Below, in pieces: positions 39,625 to 51,542 of a stretch of 64,000 nt of DNA. How positions within the stretch are numbered: the first letter of the stretch is position 1; each line of letters opens with the position of its first letter. The position numbers were made by a program, and so were the translations under genes. The notes under the pieces were generated by a model that saw only the letters and a list, made by a program, of their open reading frames with translations, did no database searches and had not been told where the DNA came from. The stretch comes from Alentia gelatinosa. Its lineage: Eukaryota > Annelida > Polychaeta > Phyllodocida > Polynoidae. The stretch is from assembly GCA_950022655.1 (NCBI GenBank), contig OX465583.1, forward strand, positions 71,063,152 through 71,127,151, given 5' to 3'.

Positions 39625-40620
39625 TCAAGACATATCCTTCAATTAGCAGTGGTGCCACCTGGTGATTTTTGAATATTCACTTTTTACCTAACACATATAA
39701 AACGTGTAATTATCCGTACTATCCGCTTGGAGATCTTCCCGCACATAGAGACAGAGTGAACCAGACATAGGGTTGGAGACTGAAGCACCACGGGAGTGAG
39801 ATTCTCGTGTATTTAAAAACTCGAACCTGGTCTTCTTTTTTATAGCACTATACTCAGACAAACTTCTTCTCTTATGATTCATTTTGAGCCATGCCGAAAT
39901 CAAAGTTTAGTATTGTAGTTTTCATATCTACCTTTCTCGTGAGAAACTAATGAGATCCCAACTTTCGCCGGTGTCAATCCATACAGTTCTGATCGCTGAT
40001 GATCAGCTCAAGCGCCTGTGTCATACGAAATGATTACCACAAATTTACGATGGTTTCCCGTCCACCCGCAAGGGGGCAGAACGGCAGTAAACGTTGGGGG
40101 GGGGGGGGGTAGTCAAATATGACTCGACGAAGTCGCTAGTACATATTGAAATTGGTAATCTGTGGAATATCTTAAACTCCCAAAAGCAAAATTCAAGTTT
40201 TGTCGAGCTTGACCTATCACAATAGGTAGAATAGAACCACTATCATTTGTTCGATTTATATAGGCAATGTACTGACAAATACGGTTTTCTTGAATTCTTT
40301 CAAAAACAAGGTCAGTGACCTATGGGTTTTAAAGATTAAATGTGTAGTATGATAGATTTACTACATCCTGTGAAAGTTTGGAGAAAATGACATGGGTTTT
40401 ACTATGTAAAAAACAACTTTTAAAAATTTCAATATATATATTCTTTTATAAAATTTCCATAATATTGAACTCTAAATCAAACACTAACATGGTGACCCCC
40501 GACTTTTAAGATAGATTTGTGTTCTACAATATTTATAGATCATCATACTTGATATTCAGGAAAATGACATGGTTTTTAATCTTTAAGTCAAAATGTCCGA
40601 TATGTCTTTAATATCCGTAG
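39625..40620. mobile_element. Dispersed repeat (TTAAAGGCATATCC family) with insert
   Basis: Left end AAGACATATCCTTCAATTAG and GCAGTGGTGCCACCTGGTGA; right end CAAAATGTCCGATATGTCTT. The region 39680-40200 between is unrelated and probably a later insertion. Confidence 0.5.
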
Positions 40621-42240
40621 TCAATCACATTCGACGAAATAGATAGGAATTATAAAGGAACTACACAACCATCACTATAGATAGGAAGTATGACACGAGA
40701 TGAAGTTGTGTAGTGATGTCATTGAAGCCAAGTGCGACCAATGAATGGTACTTTCAATTTGCAGTATACGGAGGAGTTTGAAGCAATGAAATAATAGAAA
40801 GTTGTTGGCTGATCTATGTTCCCATCTTTGACTTTATTTTGGCACAACTTCCTGAGAAATGTGTTGTGACAAATTTACAACGTGGTCATTTTTGTCGATG
40901 AAGTATTGGGTCAGAGGTATCGACCGATCAATATGCAATTCCGATAAAATATCGGTAAGTGTTTGCAGATAAAATACAGACCCAGTCATCGACTTCTGAA
41001 CCCAAAATTTCAACCGACTTTTGGTGTGTTATAGATACAATGACGCCGGGTTTTGCATATGACTGACCTAGATATGGACTCGAGGGATAGGCGTACAAGA
41101 AGCGCGAACAAAGTTAGGTTCAAGGAACCATGAATCAATTGTAATCATTTTTTTAGATCACCTCAGTACAGAGGCCAGAAACTATGGAACAACTTAGATG
41201 CTGTAATTCAACGTAGCGAAACTATAATGGCTTTCAAAAGGGAGGTCAGAGGAATTTATGTTATTAATGAATGAATTATAAGGAACTAATGTGAAACGAA
41301 CTTTATATATCATCCTTCATTATCATTCCCCACTCTGTATTATCTAGAAGTATAACTTGTGAATCCGGATAAGTACTATTATCACTTTAACTAACTTAAT
41401 ATGATGTAAAATTTACCTAGATGTAATCTTGTAATGATGACCTACTCCTAACAGTGGAAGATCTTTCATACGAAAGAACTGTTTTTGCTTCTAAATAAAA
41501 AAAAAACCACAAAAAAACCTCATCATAGTTAATGAGGTATTATCTCATCCCCGGTATTTCCACCCTATACACTTAACATTGCGAACTCATACTCAATGCC
41601 CATGGAGTATGTAGAAAAAAAATACTCAATGGTGGATCATGTCACAGAATGTTAGCCAATCAGTCAATGTGAGGGATGAGATAAATTCAGAAACATATTC
41701 AAGTTTAAGGTCAGAGTTCTATCCTTTTTTGTTTGAATCTAACTCGATGGGATACAAGCTCTGACCGTTTAGTAGACTTTCATAGGTTTCCTCTATAGTA
41801 GCCTCGCTTACCCTCGGATATTTCTGGACATGCATGGATACAGGTTGCCATGTTTGTATCTCAGGCACAGGCATGAGTTATGATTCTGGTATACCGGGTA
41901 AAACATGACGAAAGCCGCAAATAGTTAAAAGTGTACACTCAGGCGCCTGTTTGGAGGTATCTGAGTATAGTCGGTGTACACGAACACACATAAAGGGGTA
42001 AAACCGATTGAAAATGTGAATTCGTGCACACGCAAGATAGATCAATCTTTTATGGGTTCGTGCGGAGACTTGAATACAGGTGGGTAAGAGCACATGTATA
42101 TAGCATCTACAACGCTGGAGACACGTTTGAAAAATACGTAATTTATGTTCCAAAATACACATATTCATTTCACGTTTGTACGACGTTTGAGGCACGCTGG
42201 GTAGGAAACGAACGTATATATATCTACCAGTAAGATACGT
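40620..42240. other. Intergenic DNA, mostly unique
   Basis: Apart from the foldback at 41540-41800 no repeat family or coding exon was recognised. Confidence 0.5.
41540..41800. mobile_element. Foldback element, TATCTCACCCC family (tip deleted)
   Basis: TATTATCTCATCCCCGGTAT (41530) ... GGGATGAGATAAATTCAGAA, then AAGTTTAAGGTCAGAGTTCT / ACAAGCTCTGACCGTTTAG; the apical half of the hairpin is missing. Confidence 0.55.
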
Positions 42241-42258
42241 AAATTTAAGTCTTGTGTT

Positions 42259-42928
42259 TACTGGGCGGTGAGTAGAGGTGAGTAGAGGTGTGTAGAGGTG
42301 AGTAGAGGTGAGTATGAGTGAGTACAGGTGAGTACAGGTGTGTCCGGGTGAATACAGGTGAGTACAGGAGAGTACAGGTTAGTACATGTGAGTATGAGTG
42401 TGTACAGGTGTGTACAGTTGAGTACAGGTGAGTACAGGTATGTACAGGTGAGTACAGGTAAATACAGGTGAGTACAGGTGAGTACAGGTGAGTATGAGTG
42501 AGTTCAGGTGAGTATGAGTGTGTACAGGTGTGTACAGTTGAGTACAGGTGAGTACATGTGTGTACAGCTGAGTACAGGTGAGTACATGTGAGTACAGGTA
42601 GTACAGGTGAGTACAGGTGAGTATGAGTGAGTACAGGTGAGTACAGGTGAGTACAGGTGAGTACAGGTGAGTACAGGTGAGTATGAGTGAGTATGAGTGA
42701 GTACAGGTGAGTACAGGTGAGTACAGGTGTGTACAGGTGTGTACAGGTGAGTGCAGGTGAGTACAGGTGAGTACAGGTGAGTACAGGTGAGTACAGGTGA
42801 GTACGGGTGAGTACAGGTGAGTACAGGTGAGTACAGATGTGTACAGGTGAGTACAGGTGAGTACAGGTGAGTACAGGTGAGTACAGGTGAGTATGAGTGA
42901 GTACAGGTGAGTACAGGGTGATGGTACA
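42259..42928. repeat. 10-bp satellite GTGAGTACAG, about 65 units
   Basis: Nearly uninterrupted decamers GTGAGTACAG with variants GTGAGTATGA and GTGTGTACAG. One 9-bp unit near 42600 shifts the register. The long minus-strand frames across it (THLYSPVLTC repeats) are translations of the satellite. On the plus strand each junction reads CAGGTGAGTA. Confidence 0.97.
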
Positions 42929-42959
42929 GAGAAAGTACAGGCAGTGGCAGGTGGGTAAG

Positions 42960-43979
42960 AGCCGTGGAAGACAGGTACAACCCGCCACCCCTCCTACACA
43001 GAGTGGTAGCAGCCGCACGCCCCTCTAGACAGGGTGCAGAGCGGGCGGCGAGGGGTGTACGGCTAGGGCTTAGGAGTAAGTTCTCCCGTCGGACGACCCT
43101 GCTCACCGACACACCACGCACCCCCGGCAAACTGCGGAAAATGGTCGACGAGGGCGCATCGCTATTCACCCTCCCTCTACCACCATCCACAGAGACTCCG
43201 CCATCACATCTCACCACCGCCATGAGCCACCCCCGACTTGACCCGTCTCCTTCACCACCTCCCGCCGGGCAGCGCCGAGCGTAGCCAGTGGGGCGTGTCG
43301 GGGGGCAGGCAGAGTGCGCGCGCAACACCTGCCGCGACACCAGCGACACGTCACAGCGTCTCGTGACGTCACGACGGGCACAGGTCGAAAGTCGTCTGCT
43401 TGGAAGGAACACTCACTGAAAAGTCGTCTGCTTTTAGTTAAAGAGGCGGGAAGCGGTGCGTACAGTGTTAGAGCGTTGTACGGAGAGACTCGCACCCACT
43501 GAGTGTGAGCGTGTATGTGTGTGTGTGCCACTCACTGGAGAAGGTACACGAGGTTACCATTGTAGCGGGATTCACCCCCACAACCCCTGCTCCTCCCCAC
43601 CATACACTGGAGGAGTGAGTAGCCGCCACCACCACCAACACCAGGAGGAGACTGTCAGTAAGTCGGCAGGTTGCTGGGTGGAACACCGGACCAGTGCGGC
43701 CGGCGCCTGTGGGATTTACAGCAACAGCCGTGGGTTAATTCACAGAGTTTTATCGAAAAAAACCACCCCAAACCACCAAGAGACTTCAGTCCTTACATAC
43801 CCAGGAGTGTACGTACGTACGTGGGACAGCGGCAAGTATATATCCCACTGGAGTTCCCCCATCCCCAACACCGCCCGCCCGCTCGGGTGGCTTACAGATC
43901 ACACAACTTTGACCACGAGTTTTTAATCTCAAGAGTACGGAGCGGGAGGTGATCGTTTCCTCTACCGGGAGGCCGGGCC
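42960..43979 (+). promoter_or_regulatory. CpG-rich promoter / 5' UTR region of the MACIT collagen
   Basis: GC- and CpG-rich block between the 10-bp satellite and the collagen ATG, unlike the AT-rich surroundings. A TATA-like TATATAT lies near 43837-43843, about 140 bp before the ATG. Open frames here are explained by base composition. Confidence 0.45.
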
Positions 43980-44282
43980 ATGGGCGGCGGCCGAGGTATG
44001 GAGAAGGGCGCCGGGGGGAAGGACCGGGCGCCCGGGGTGAACGGGGACAAGTTGCCGGGGACGGCGGCGGGGGCGGCGGCGTGTGCCCGCACGGGTAGGA
44101 CGGTCACCTCGCTGGTCGTGGGACTCTCCATGGTCGTATTCACAGCCTGGGTGTGCGTCGTCTACACGACCAAGCTGCGGTCACTCCAGGATCGGGTCGA
44201 CCACCTGGAGATACAGTGCACAGATAGCGAACGGAGTATACAACGATATGTCGACGAGAAAATCGACATCTTGCTCAAAGAG
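43980..44282 (+). CDS. MACIT collagen exon 1: cytoplasmic tail, membrane anchor, coiled coil
   Basis: 303 nt, 101 residues, donor GAG|GTGAGT. ATG context GGCCATGG has G at +4. A second ATG at codon 7 (43998) is an alternative start. The tail is Gly/Ala-rich because of the CpG-rich DNA. Confidence 0.82.
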
Positions 44283-47200
44283 GTGAGTCTTCTTCACGTG
44301 TTTCTATCAAAGGGAAAGAGCAATTTATCTCAACCCCCTTGGTATTTTTCCTTGGTTCTATCCTATTGAATGGAAACGGAATAGAGGGAAACTATGTTCC
44401 GGTGAGCAAAAGTTACGAGGTGAGGATCGGGAAAATTACTGCCCAAGGCGTCAGCCGCGGGCAGTAATTTTCCTGATCCTCACCGAGTAACTTTGACTTT
44501 TGATTACCGGTACTTGGTTTCCCTATTCCTATATACCTTCAAATATATACCCAACGACTGTGGAGTATCAAGGGAAAAAAAGAAATTTTGTTGAAAATTA
44601 TATTGAAAGAAAAGAGCATTCATCTCACCCCTGGTATTTTCCCCTGTAGGCTTAACATTGGCAACTCGTACCCAACGCCCGTGGAGTATTTAGAAAAAAA
44701 ACCTCAATTGTGGATTATGTTACAAATGTTAGCCGATTTTTCAATGTGAGGGGTGAGATAGATTCGGAAACCTATTCAAGTTTACAGTCAGAGCTCGATC
44801 CAATCTCGCTTGAATCGCTGTAACTTACTTGGCTTCGCTTTGTGAATTACAAATTCACAAACTTGATGGGATACAAGTTCGGACCGTAAACTTTCATAGG
44901 TTCCCTCTATAGAAATTGATCTAGAGTTTTAAATGTTTTCAAACTCTGCTCTTTTATCAAGGACAAATTATGATGAAGGAAAATAAAATAAGATTTCAAA
45001 TACAAGTTCGACTAAACGTTGCATTCCGAATTCTATACACCACAGTTCTATGTCTCAGCATACACACATTTAACACGTGGGTTTATCAATTGTAATTAAG
45101 TCTTCCTTGTGGAATAGTGGACTAGATCACGTTGGGCACCTGCCACTCCGGAATGCTATCAAAGGAAGAGTTGCTTACCGATGACGAAATGTCCATATCG
45201 TCATCCAGAAAGTCGGTGTACACTGATCTGTGCGTTCTCAAATAGAGTTAGAAATTAGGAGTACACTGATCTGAATATTCTCAAATAGAGTTAGAAATTA
45301 GGAGTACACTGATTTGTACATTCTCAAATAGAGTTAGAAATTAGGAGTACACTGATCTGTGCATTCTCAAATAGAGTTAGAAATTAGGAGTACGCTGATC
45401 TGTGCTGAACATCCTCAAATAGAGTTAGAGGGTGCCGGTACGTGTACGTTGATGTATGACATAGCGTGTACGTGTACGTTGATGTATGACATAGCGTTGT
45501 GCCGGTACGTGTACGTTGATGTATGACATAGCGTTGTGCCGGTACGTGTACGTTGATGTATGACATAGCGTGTACGTGTACGTTGATGTATGACATAGCG
45601 TTGTGCCGGTACGTGTACGTTGATGTATGACATAGCGTTGTGCCGGTACGTGTACGTTGATGTATGGCATAGCGTTGTGCTGGTATGTGTACGTTGATGT
45701 ATGACATAGCGTTGTGCTGGTACGTGTACGTTGATGTATGACATAGCGTTGTGCCGGTACGTGCACGTTGATGTATGGCATAGCGTTGTGCCGGTACGTG
45801 TACGTTGATGTATGACATAGCGTTGTGCCGGTACGTGCACGTTGATGTATAGCATAGCGTTGTGCCGGTACGTGTACGTTGATGTATGGCATAGCGTGTA
45901 CGTGTACGTTGATGTATGACATAGCGTTGTGCCGGTACGTGTACGTTGATGTATGGCATAGCGTTGTGCCGGTACGTGTACGTTGATGTATGACATAGCG
46001 TTGTGCCGGTACGTGCACGTTGATGTATGACATAGCGTTGTGCCGGTACGTGCATGTTGATGTATGACATAGCGTTGTGCCGGTACATGTACGTTGATGT
46101 ATGACATAGCGTTGTGCCGGTACATGTACGTTGATGTATGACATAGCGTTGTGCCGGTACGTGTAAGTTGATGTATGACATAGCGTGTACGTGTACGTTG
46201 ATGTATAGCATAGCGTTGTTCCGGTACGTGTACGTTGATGTATGGCATAGCGTGGTGCCGGTACGTGTACGTTGATGTATGGCATAGCGTTGTGCCGGTA
46301 CGTGTACGTTGATGTATGACATAGCGTGTACGTGTACGTTGATGTATGACATAGCGTTGTGCTGGTATGTGTACGTTGATGTATGGCATAGCGTTGTGCC
46401 GGTACGTGTACGTTGATGTATAGCCTAGCGTTGTGCTGGTACGTGTACGTTGATGTATGGCATGGCGTTGTGCTGGTACGTGTACGTTGATGTATAGCCT
46501 AGCGTTGTGCTGGTACGTGTACGTTGATGTATGGCATAGCGTTGTGCCGGTACGTGTACGTTGATGTATAGCCTAGCGTTGTGCTGGTACGTGTACGTTG
46601 ATGTATGGCATAGCGTTGTGCTGGTACGTGTACGTTGATGTATAGCCTAGCGTTGTGCTGGTACGTGTACGTTGATGTATGGCATAGCGTTGTGCCGGTA
46701 CGTGTACGTTGATGTATGGCATAGCGTTGTGCCGGTACGTGTACGTTGATGTATGGCATAGCGTTGTGCTGGTACGTGTACGTTGATGTATAGCCTAGCG
46801 TTGTGCTGGTACGTGTACGTTGATGTATGGCATAGCGTTGTGCCGGTACGTGTACGTTGATGTATAGCCTAGCGTTGTGCTGGTACGTGTACGTTGATGT
46901 ATGGCATAGCGTTGTGCCGGTACGTGTACGTTGATTTATAGCCTAGCGTTGTGCTGGTACGTGTACGTTGATGTATGGCATAGCGTTGTGCCGGTACGTG
47001 TACGTTGATGTATAGCCTAGCGTTGTGCTGGTACGTGTACGTTGATGTATGGCATAGCGTTGTGCTGGTACGTGTACGTTGATGTATAGCCTAGCGTTGT
47101 GCTGGTACGTGTACGTTGATGTATGGCATAGCGTTGTGCCGGTACGTGTACGTTGATGTATAGCATAGCGTTGTGCCGGTACGTGTACGTTGATGTATGG

Positions 47201-49426
47201 CATAGCGTTGTGCCTGTACGTGTACGTTGATGTATGGCATAGCGTTGTGCCGGTACGTGTACGTTGATGTATGGCATAGCGTTGTGCCTGTACGTTTATC
47301 CCACCCCTAATATAAAATCCCATAGGCTTAACATTGAGATTCCGTATGCCACGCTGACTGGCATACGGAGTTTTATATGCCACTAGTGGGATACAGAATT
47401 ATTATAATGTAATATTCCAAAATCGAGGAGACAGGGTAGGATAAAATCAAAACCTGATTCGTTTTAATCTTGGCCACCACATGCCACTCCTGGAGTATGG
47501 CTCCGGACTTCACTCGGCTTCGCCTCATGAAGTCACTTTGCCTAACTCCAGTCATGGCATACGGTTGCTAAGATTAAAACTCATCCAGTTTTGCGATAGT
47601 ACGTTGATGTATGTTACTATACGGCATAGCGCTGTGGTGATACACGTTACTGTACGGCATAGCACTGTGCCGATACACGTTACTATACGGCATAGCGCCA
47701 TGCCGATACACGTTACTGTACCGCATATAGTGCCATGCTGATATACTTAACTATACGGCATAGCTCTGTGGCGATTATACTATCGTAACACTGGATAAGT
47801 TTTAATCTTGGCTCCCGTATGCCACGACTGGAGTTTGGCATAGTGACTTCATGAGGCGAAGCCGAGTGAAGGAGCCAAAACTCCAGTCGTGGCATGCGGT
47901 GGCCAAGATTAAAACGAATTAGGTTTTGATTTTATCCTACCCCGTCTCTTCAATTTTGGAATATCACGTGATAAAAATTCTGTATGCCACTAGTGGCATA
48001 TAAAACTCTGTATGCCAGTCAGCGTGGCATACGGAAACTCAATGTTAAGCCTATGGGATTTTATATTAGGGTAGTATAAATGACGGTAACGTAGACAAGT
48101 CTGACCGCGAGCTCTCTATCTGACGGCATCTCAGTCGTAATGCGCTATAACCGGGTTACCGCCATCATACACACAGATAGCTCAGTCACGAGCACAAACC
48201 GAGTCGAACGAAATCCCCAAACCATTCAAATACACCGTTGCCTTTCACAGAGTACCGAGAAAGATGAGAGAGGGAGTTCTGTAACGGTTCACAACGTGAC
48301 CACCATATTACGGTATCTGATGCTAATGTCATACATGTTGACATTATGATCGGATATTACTGGTCGTTCACAAAAAACTTCTGGCATCATGTCGTGCTAT
48401 GTTGCCCCCTGCCAATAAGAATGCTGACACTGAACTATTCTTCATTATTAGAGCGTGCCTGCACGCCCTATAAACCGTGCCTAAAGGTTAGAGTGCTCAC
48501 ATGGCCCTCCAGCTTGCTGCAAAAAAAAAGTTACTATCCCTTCACTATCTGCGTGCTATTTAATGTGATATTGTGAAAGGAGCAGAGGGTCAGTGTCTTA
48601 GAGGCGTGCCCAGCTGACCGTGAACAATCACTTGAGACAGAAATACCTCAAGACCAACTGATGCTAGATATGTTTGGATCCTAGACAGTCGCAGAAAGGG
48701 CAAATTGACTTGATGCAAGTGGGTTACAGAAAATATTCCATAGACTGGATATATCCAAAAATCTTTTAATTGTTATTCACCAATAATTGCATGCTCATTC
48801 ATCAATGATAAACATACAATTTGCTCCTTGTTGTGTATTGTATTGGCGCATATTTGTAAATTGAAGACAGAGGAACCTCCATATGGCCCTAATAATAGTG
48901 GGGGAGGGGGCGATAGACATAAAATACACCGTTTTTACATAAACGGGAAGAAGTTTTCAAAACTATTCTGGGCCCCGTTTAATACACTAGGATTGTACAC
49001 GAAGACCCTTTTCTGTACTGCGTACAACTTTTATCGTTTAATAATGTTTAAGTTTGTTCACTACGACAGTATTAGCCGTGCATAAGGTTGTCCATCAGTG
49101 TTGAATAAAGTTGACCCACATCGTCCCTGGGTCTCTATGGCATACAAAAAAGGTGTACATAAAGGATCCTAGATTATTTAACAGGCCCCTGGGTTATTCA
49201 ACGGGCCCTAGGTCGGAAGTGTTAGATGAAGATGTCCCTCATCGTCCCTGGTCTCTATGGCATACAGAAAGAGTCAACATGTTCGAGCCTAGATTATTAA
49301 ACAGGCCCCAGGTTACATCTTACTCTACATCTGACTTTCATGTTCACCTGTTTCAGAAATTAGAAGAGAAGTTCGAGGAGAGAAGCCGACAGAAGCGTAG
49401 CTCAGACGGCTGCACATGTCCACCAG
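43980..49426 (+). CDS. Transmembrane collagen (COL13A1/23A1/25A1-like), first two coding exons
   Basis: The predicted product is a type II membrane protein: Gly-rich cytoplasmic tail (1-40), one membrane segment (about 43-64, SLVVGLSMVVFTAWVCVVYT), a coiled coil (KLRSLQDRVDHLEIQ, then EKIDILLKE and KLEEKFEERS), a furin-like site RQKR, and CTCPPG, the Cys-Cys turn that opens the first collagenous stretch in this family. The order and spacing match vertebrate MACIT collagens, closest to COL13A1. Exon 1 ends in phase 0 and exon 2 in phase 1 after a Pro-Pro-G, so Gly-X-Y exons should follow. None was recognised before 64000, implying a large second intron. These proteins act at cell-matrix contacts and synapses and shed their ectodomain. 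Confidence 0.8.
44385..44545. repeat. Foldback hairpin in collagen intron 1
   Basis: AGAGGGAAAC ... GTTTCCCT ends and an inner stem GTGAGGATCGGGAAAATTAC / GTAATTTTCCTGATCCTCAC (44419-44484) with tip CCAAGGCGTCAGCCGCGG. The same stem with GTGAGGACAGGAAAATTTAC is at 28915-28990. Confidence 0.75.
44622..44915. mobile_element. Foldback element, TATCTCACCCC family
   Basis: TCATCTCACCCCTGGTATTT ... AGGGGTGAGATAGATTCGGA, then hairpin GTTTACAGTCAGAGCTCGAT / ACAAGTTCGGACCGTAAAC with tip TTGGCTTCGCTTTG (44829-44842). Confidence 0.7.
45217..45429. repeat. 43-bp tandem repeat, about 5 copies
   Basis: GTACACTGATCTGTGCATTC / TCAAATAGAGTTAGAAATTA units starting at 45217, 45261, 45304, 45347 and 45390. It runs straight into the 37-bp minisatellite. 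Confidence 0.93.
45430..47294. repeat. 37-bp minisatellite, about 50 units, with 24-bp short units
   Basis: Unit GTGCCGGTACGTGTACGTTG + ATGTATGACATAGCGTT. Short units lacking TTGTGCCGGTAC occur near 45465, 45570, 45896, 46185 and 46327. The left part favours ATGACATAGC, the right part alternates ATGGCATAGC and ATAGCCTAGC, giving a higher-order dimer. Minus-strand open frames (about 290-320 codons) are repeat translations. Confidence 0.96.
47295..48080. mobile_element. Large foldback element, about 305-bp inverted arms
   Basis: Left arm 47295-47601, right arm 47778-48080, reverse complements with few differences. Each arm contains the TATCC(T/C)ACCCC end module (CTAATATAAAATCCCATAGG, CGTATGCCACGCTGACTGGC) and a hairpin with tip CGGCTTCGCCTC (47514-47527; reverse at 47849-47862). 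The 176-bp core holds units like CACGTTACTGTACGGCATAG, related to the minisatellite at 45428-47293. Confidence 0.85.
49357..49426 (+). CDS. MACIT collagen exon 2: furin-like site and CTCPPG
   Basis: 70 nt, acceptor CTGTTTCAG|A, donor CCAG|GTAAGT. Encodes KLEEKFEERSRQKRSSDGCT then CPPG. RQKR fits the proprotein convertase consensus seen at this place in MACIT collagens, and two Cys precede PPG as in COL13A1. Confidence 0.82.
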
Positions 49427-49439
49427 GTAAGTGTCCTGT

Positions 49440-50850
49440 CTTCAGGTAGAACCATTCACTTTACAGAACTTGCTCAATGTGGCGCTTCGTCTAACCCGGA
49501 GTTTACACTAGACCACTAGATAGTGGCGAGTGTAGATCGTCATGTCAATAGTTGTCAGGTGGTGGCAATGTCCACTGCAAAAGTCATCAACCTCAGAATG
49601 TACTCGAGCGTTTACACTGATGACCAAGTTTTCACAGAATCGCTGCCCATCTAGATGATTAATTGAATCTGGCTTGAAATAGTCGCCGGCATCAGAGTGT
49701 GTCCAATAGTTGTCAGGTGGTGCTGCATTTAGTGATCTGATGCAATCAGGGAATCTGCAATTGCCACGTGCTTGGCGTTCACATTAGACGATTTTTAGCC
49801 TTTTACAGCTGATAGTCTTCAGGTGGTGCAAAATGCCAGAATCGCTGGCCATAATCGTGTAACCTATGCATATTTTTGTATATATATATACATTGATATC
49901 TTGATAACTACATGAATACATGTATATGTTTAGTATATACCCATGCCGTACATAACGTAAATACACACCGTTTCGCCCTGTAACATAAAAACACTGTACA
50001 GAACACTGTTCCGGAAGGGAAAATACAGAACACCTTCCCATACACATTGACTGAAATATCAGTTGTTAGGCCAAAATTAATTAATGATTTTTCCTAATTT
50101 CGGATATATACTAAATACACAATGATCTACCATGCTTGTACAAGCGACAAAACTAGATGATAAATTACGATTTGTACGGAACTCGGCGAAAACACCTCGT
50201 TCCGTACGAATCGTAAATTATCATCTCGTTTTGCAGCTTGTACAAGCATGGTCAGGACGTTCTACATAATAATTCCTTACAGAGATCAGTTATCAACAAC
50301 ACACATACTCGTCCTTATAGAGTACACTGGGAACTCAATTAATCCGTACACCAATATCATCCTTTGTACAAAACACAAGAAAATAAAAAAAACCACATTG
50401 GTATATGCATTGGCCTATATTGTCACATCAGTTCATGTGTAACATATATTTAGATACAATTAGGCATGGTCTGCCACGGGCTCACACTGCACTCGCTGAC
50501 TGTTACGTGAACCATGAGCAACTTAGGAAATGCAATGCGATTGATAAAAAAAATAATACAAAATAGCGATTTGGCACGTGGATGATTTTTTTTATTGCTA
50601 AGTTAGAACCATGTGTAGAACTCAGTCACCTGAGGTAGGGAACTTTCCTGAGATGGACCTTCTTTTCAGTAACTCCCTCACTCGGCCGGCTGCCCACCGA
50701 AATGAGGCAAATTTAGTACATAATTTGGCCGCCTAGCGCACTACACGCTATGCTTAGATTATGCTCCAAGGGGCGACTACCAAAGTCAAATTGCATCCAT
50801 TGAGTTAGCAGTGATACAAACAAATTTAGGAGCCCAGTTTTCTCAACCAC
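49440..50850. other. Collagen intron 2, proximal part; no exon seen
   Basis: Contains a hairpin at 50130-50250 (CATGCTTGTACAAGCGACAA / CAGCTTGTACAAGCATGG; GATAATTTACGATTCGTACG type stem). No Gly-X-Y coding exon found. Confidence 0.5.
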
Positions 50851-50851
50851 C

Positions 50852-51165
50852 TAAAGGCCCGTTTCCATTGGCCGACGAAAATGGCGTAGACTTTTCGAGT
50901 TACCCAGTAAGTCTGTCGGTGGTGCCACTGACTGTGCGTCGGTATAGAAAAATCGGTGAGGGTTGTAGAATTCACTCAGTGACCAAGCTTTCACTCAGTG
51001 GTAGGTGGTGTCACATTGCATAATCTAACCAGAAAAAGTCGTGGGGCATTTCATACCTTAGTTGTTTCCATTGACCGATATTGGGTCCACAGTGCCAAAA
51101 GTCCGTCGGTGGTTCCTGACTGTAGATCGGTGACGGGAAATCGGCCAATGGAAACGGGCCATAGG
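50852..51165. mobile_element. Inverted-repeat element GGCCCGTTTCCATTGGCCGA
   Basis: Left GGCCCGTTTCCATTGGCCGA, right TCGGCCAATGGAAACGGGCC. Internal CCGTCGGTGGTTCCTGACTG is shared with 51428-51542 and 55520-55570. Confidence 0.75.
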
Positions 51166-51427
51166 ACACCCAGGGACGATCTGTAGGAACCATAGAGCCA
51201 TATGCCACTAGCTGATGAAAACTGTGCCGATTAATTAATCTACATGTCTGTTTTCATTCACCGATCTTGCATCTGTGGTTACCGACTGCAGATCAGTGGC
51301 GAATAGTCGGCCAGTGGAAAATGGCTTATAGAATCACACAAAATTCGTCTACCGTGTATGTATATTTCGCGTTGATAAACAACAGTAATAGAATCCACAG
51401 CCAAGAGATACTGCTGATTCTATAAGG

Positions 51428-51542
51428 CCCGTTTCCATTGGATGATATATGCCATCACCGATCTCCAGTTAGGAACCACCGACGGACTTTCTGCGTAACT
51501 CAAAGCGTCTAAGCAATCTTCGTCGGCCAATGGAAACGGGCC
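51428..51542. mobile_element. Inverted-repeat element GGCCCGTTTCCATTGG (short copy)
   Basis: AAGGCCCGTTTCCATTGG at left and CCAATGGAAACGGGCCTT at right, an internally deleted form of the element at 50852. Confidence 0.8.

Noticed and set aside
42245..43412. Long minus-strand open frames (257 and 302 codons) with YSPVLTCTHL repeats
   Set aside because: They are translations of the 10-bp GTGAGTACAG satellite; no splice signals or homologues support coding.
43456..43952. Plus-strand frames of 156 and 93 codons before the collagen ATG
   Set aside because: Explained by high GC; no domain, and they are not in frame with a conserved exon. Probably 5' UTR or promoter.
45384..47383. Five minus-strand frames with INVHVPAQRY repeats
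   Set aside because: Translations of the 37-bp minisatellite in several frames at once.
50852..51542. PIF/Harbinger assignment for the GGCCCGTTTCC elements
   Set aside because: The ends are suggestive but the flanks do not show matching TWA duplications (TAA versus TTA, AAA versus ATA), so the superfamily is left open.
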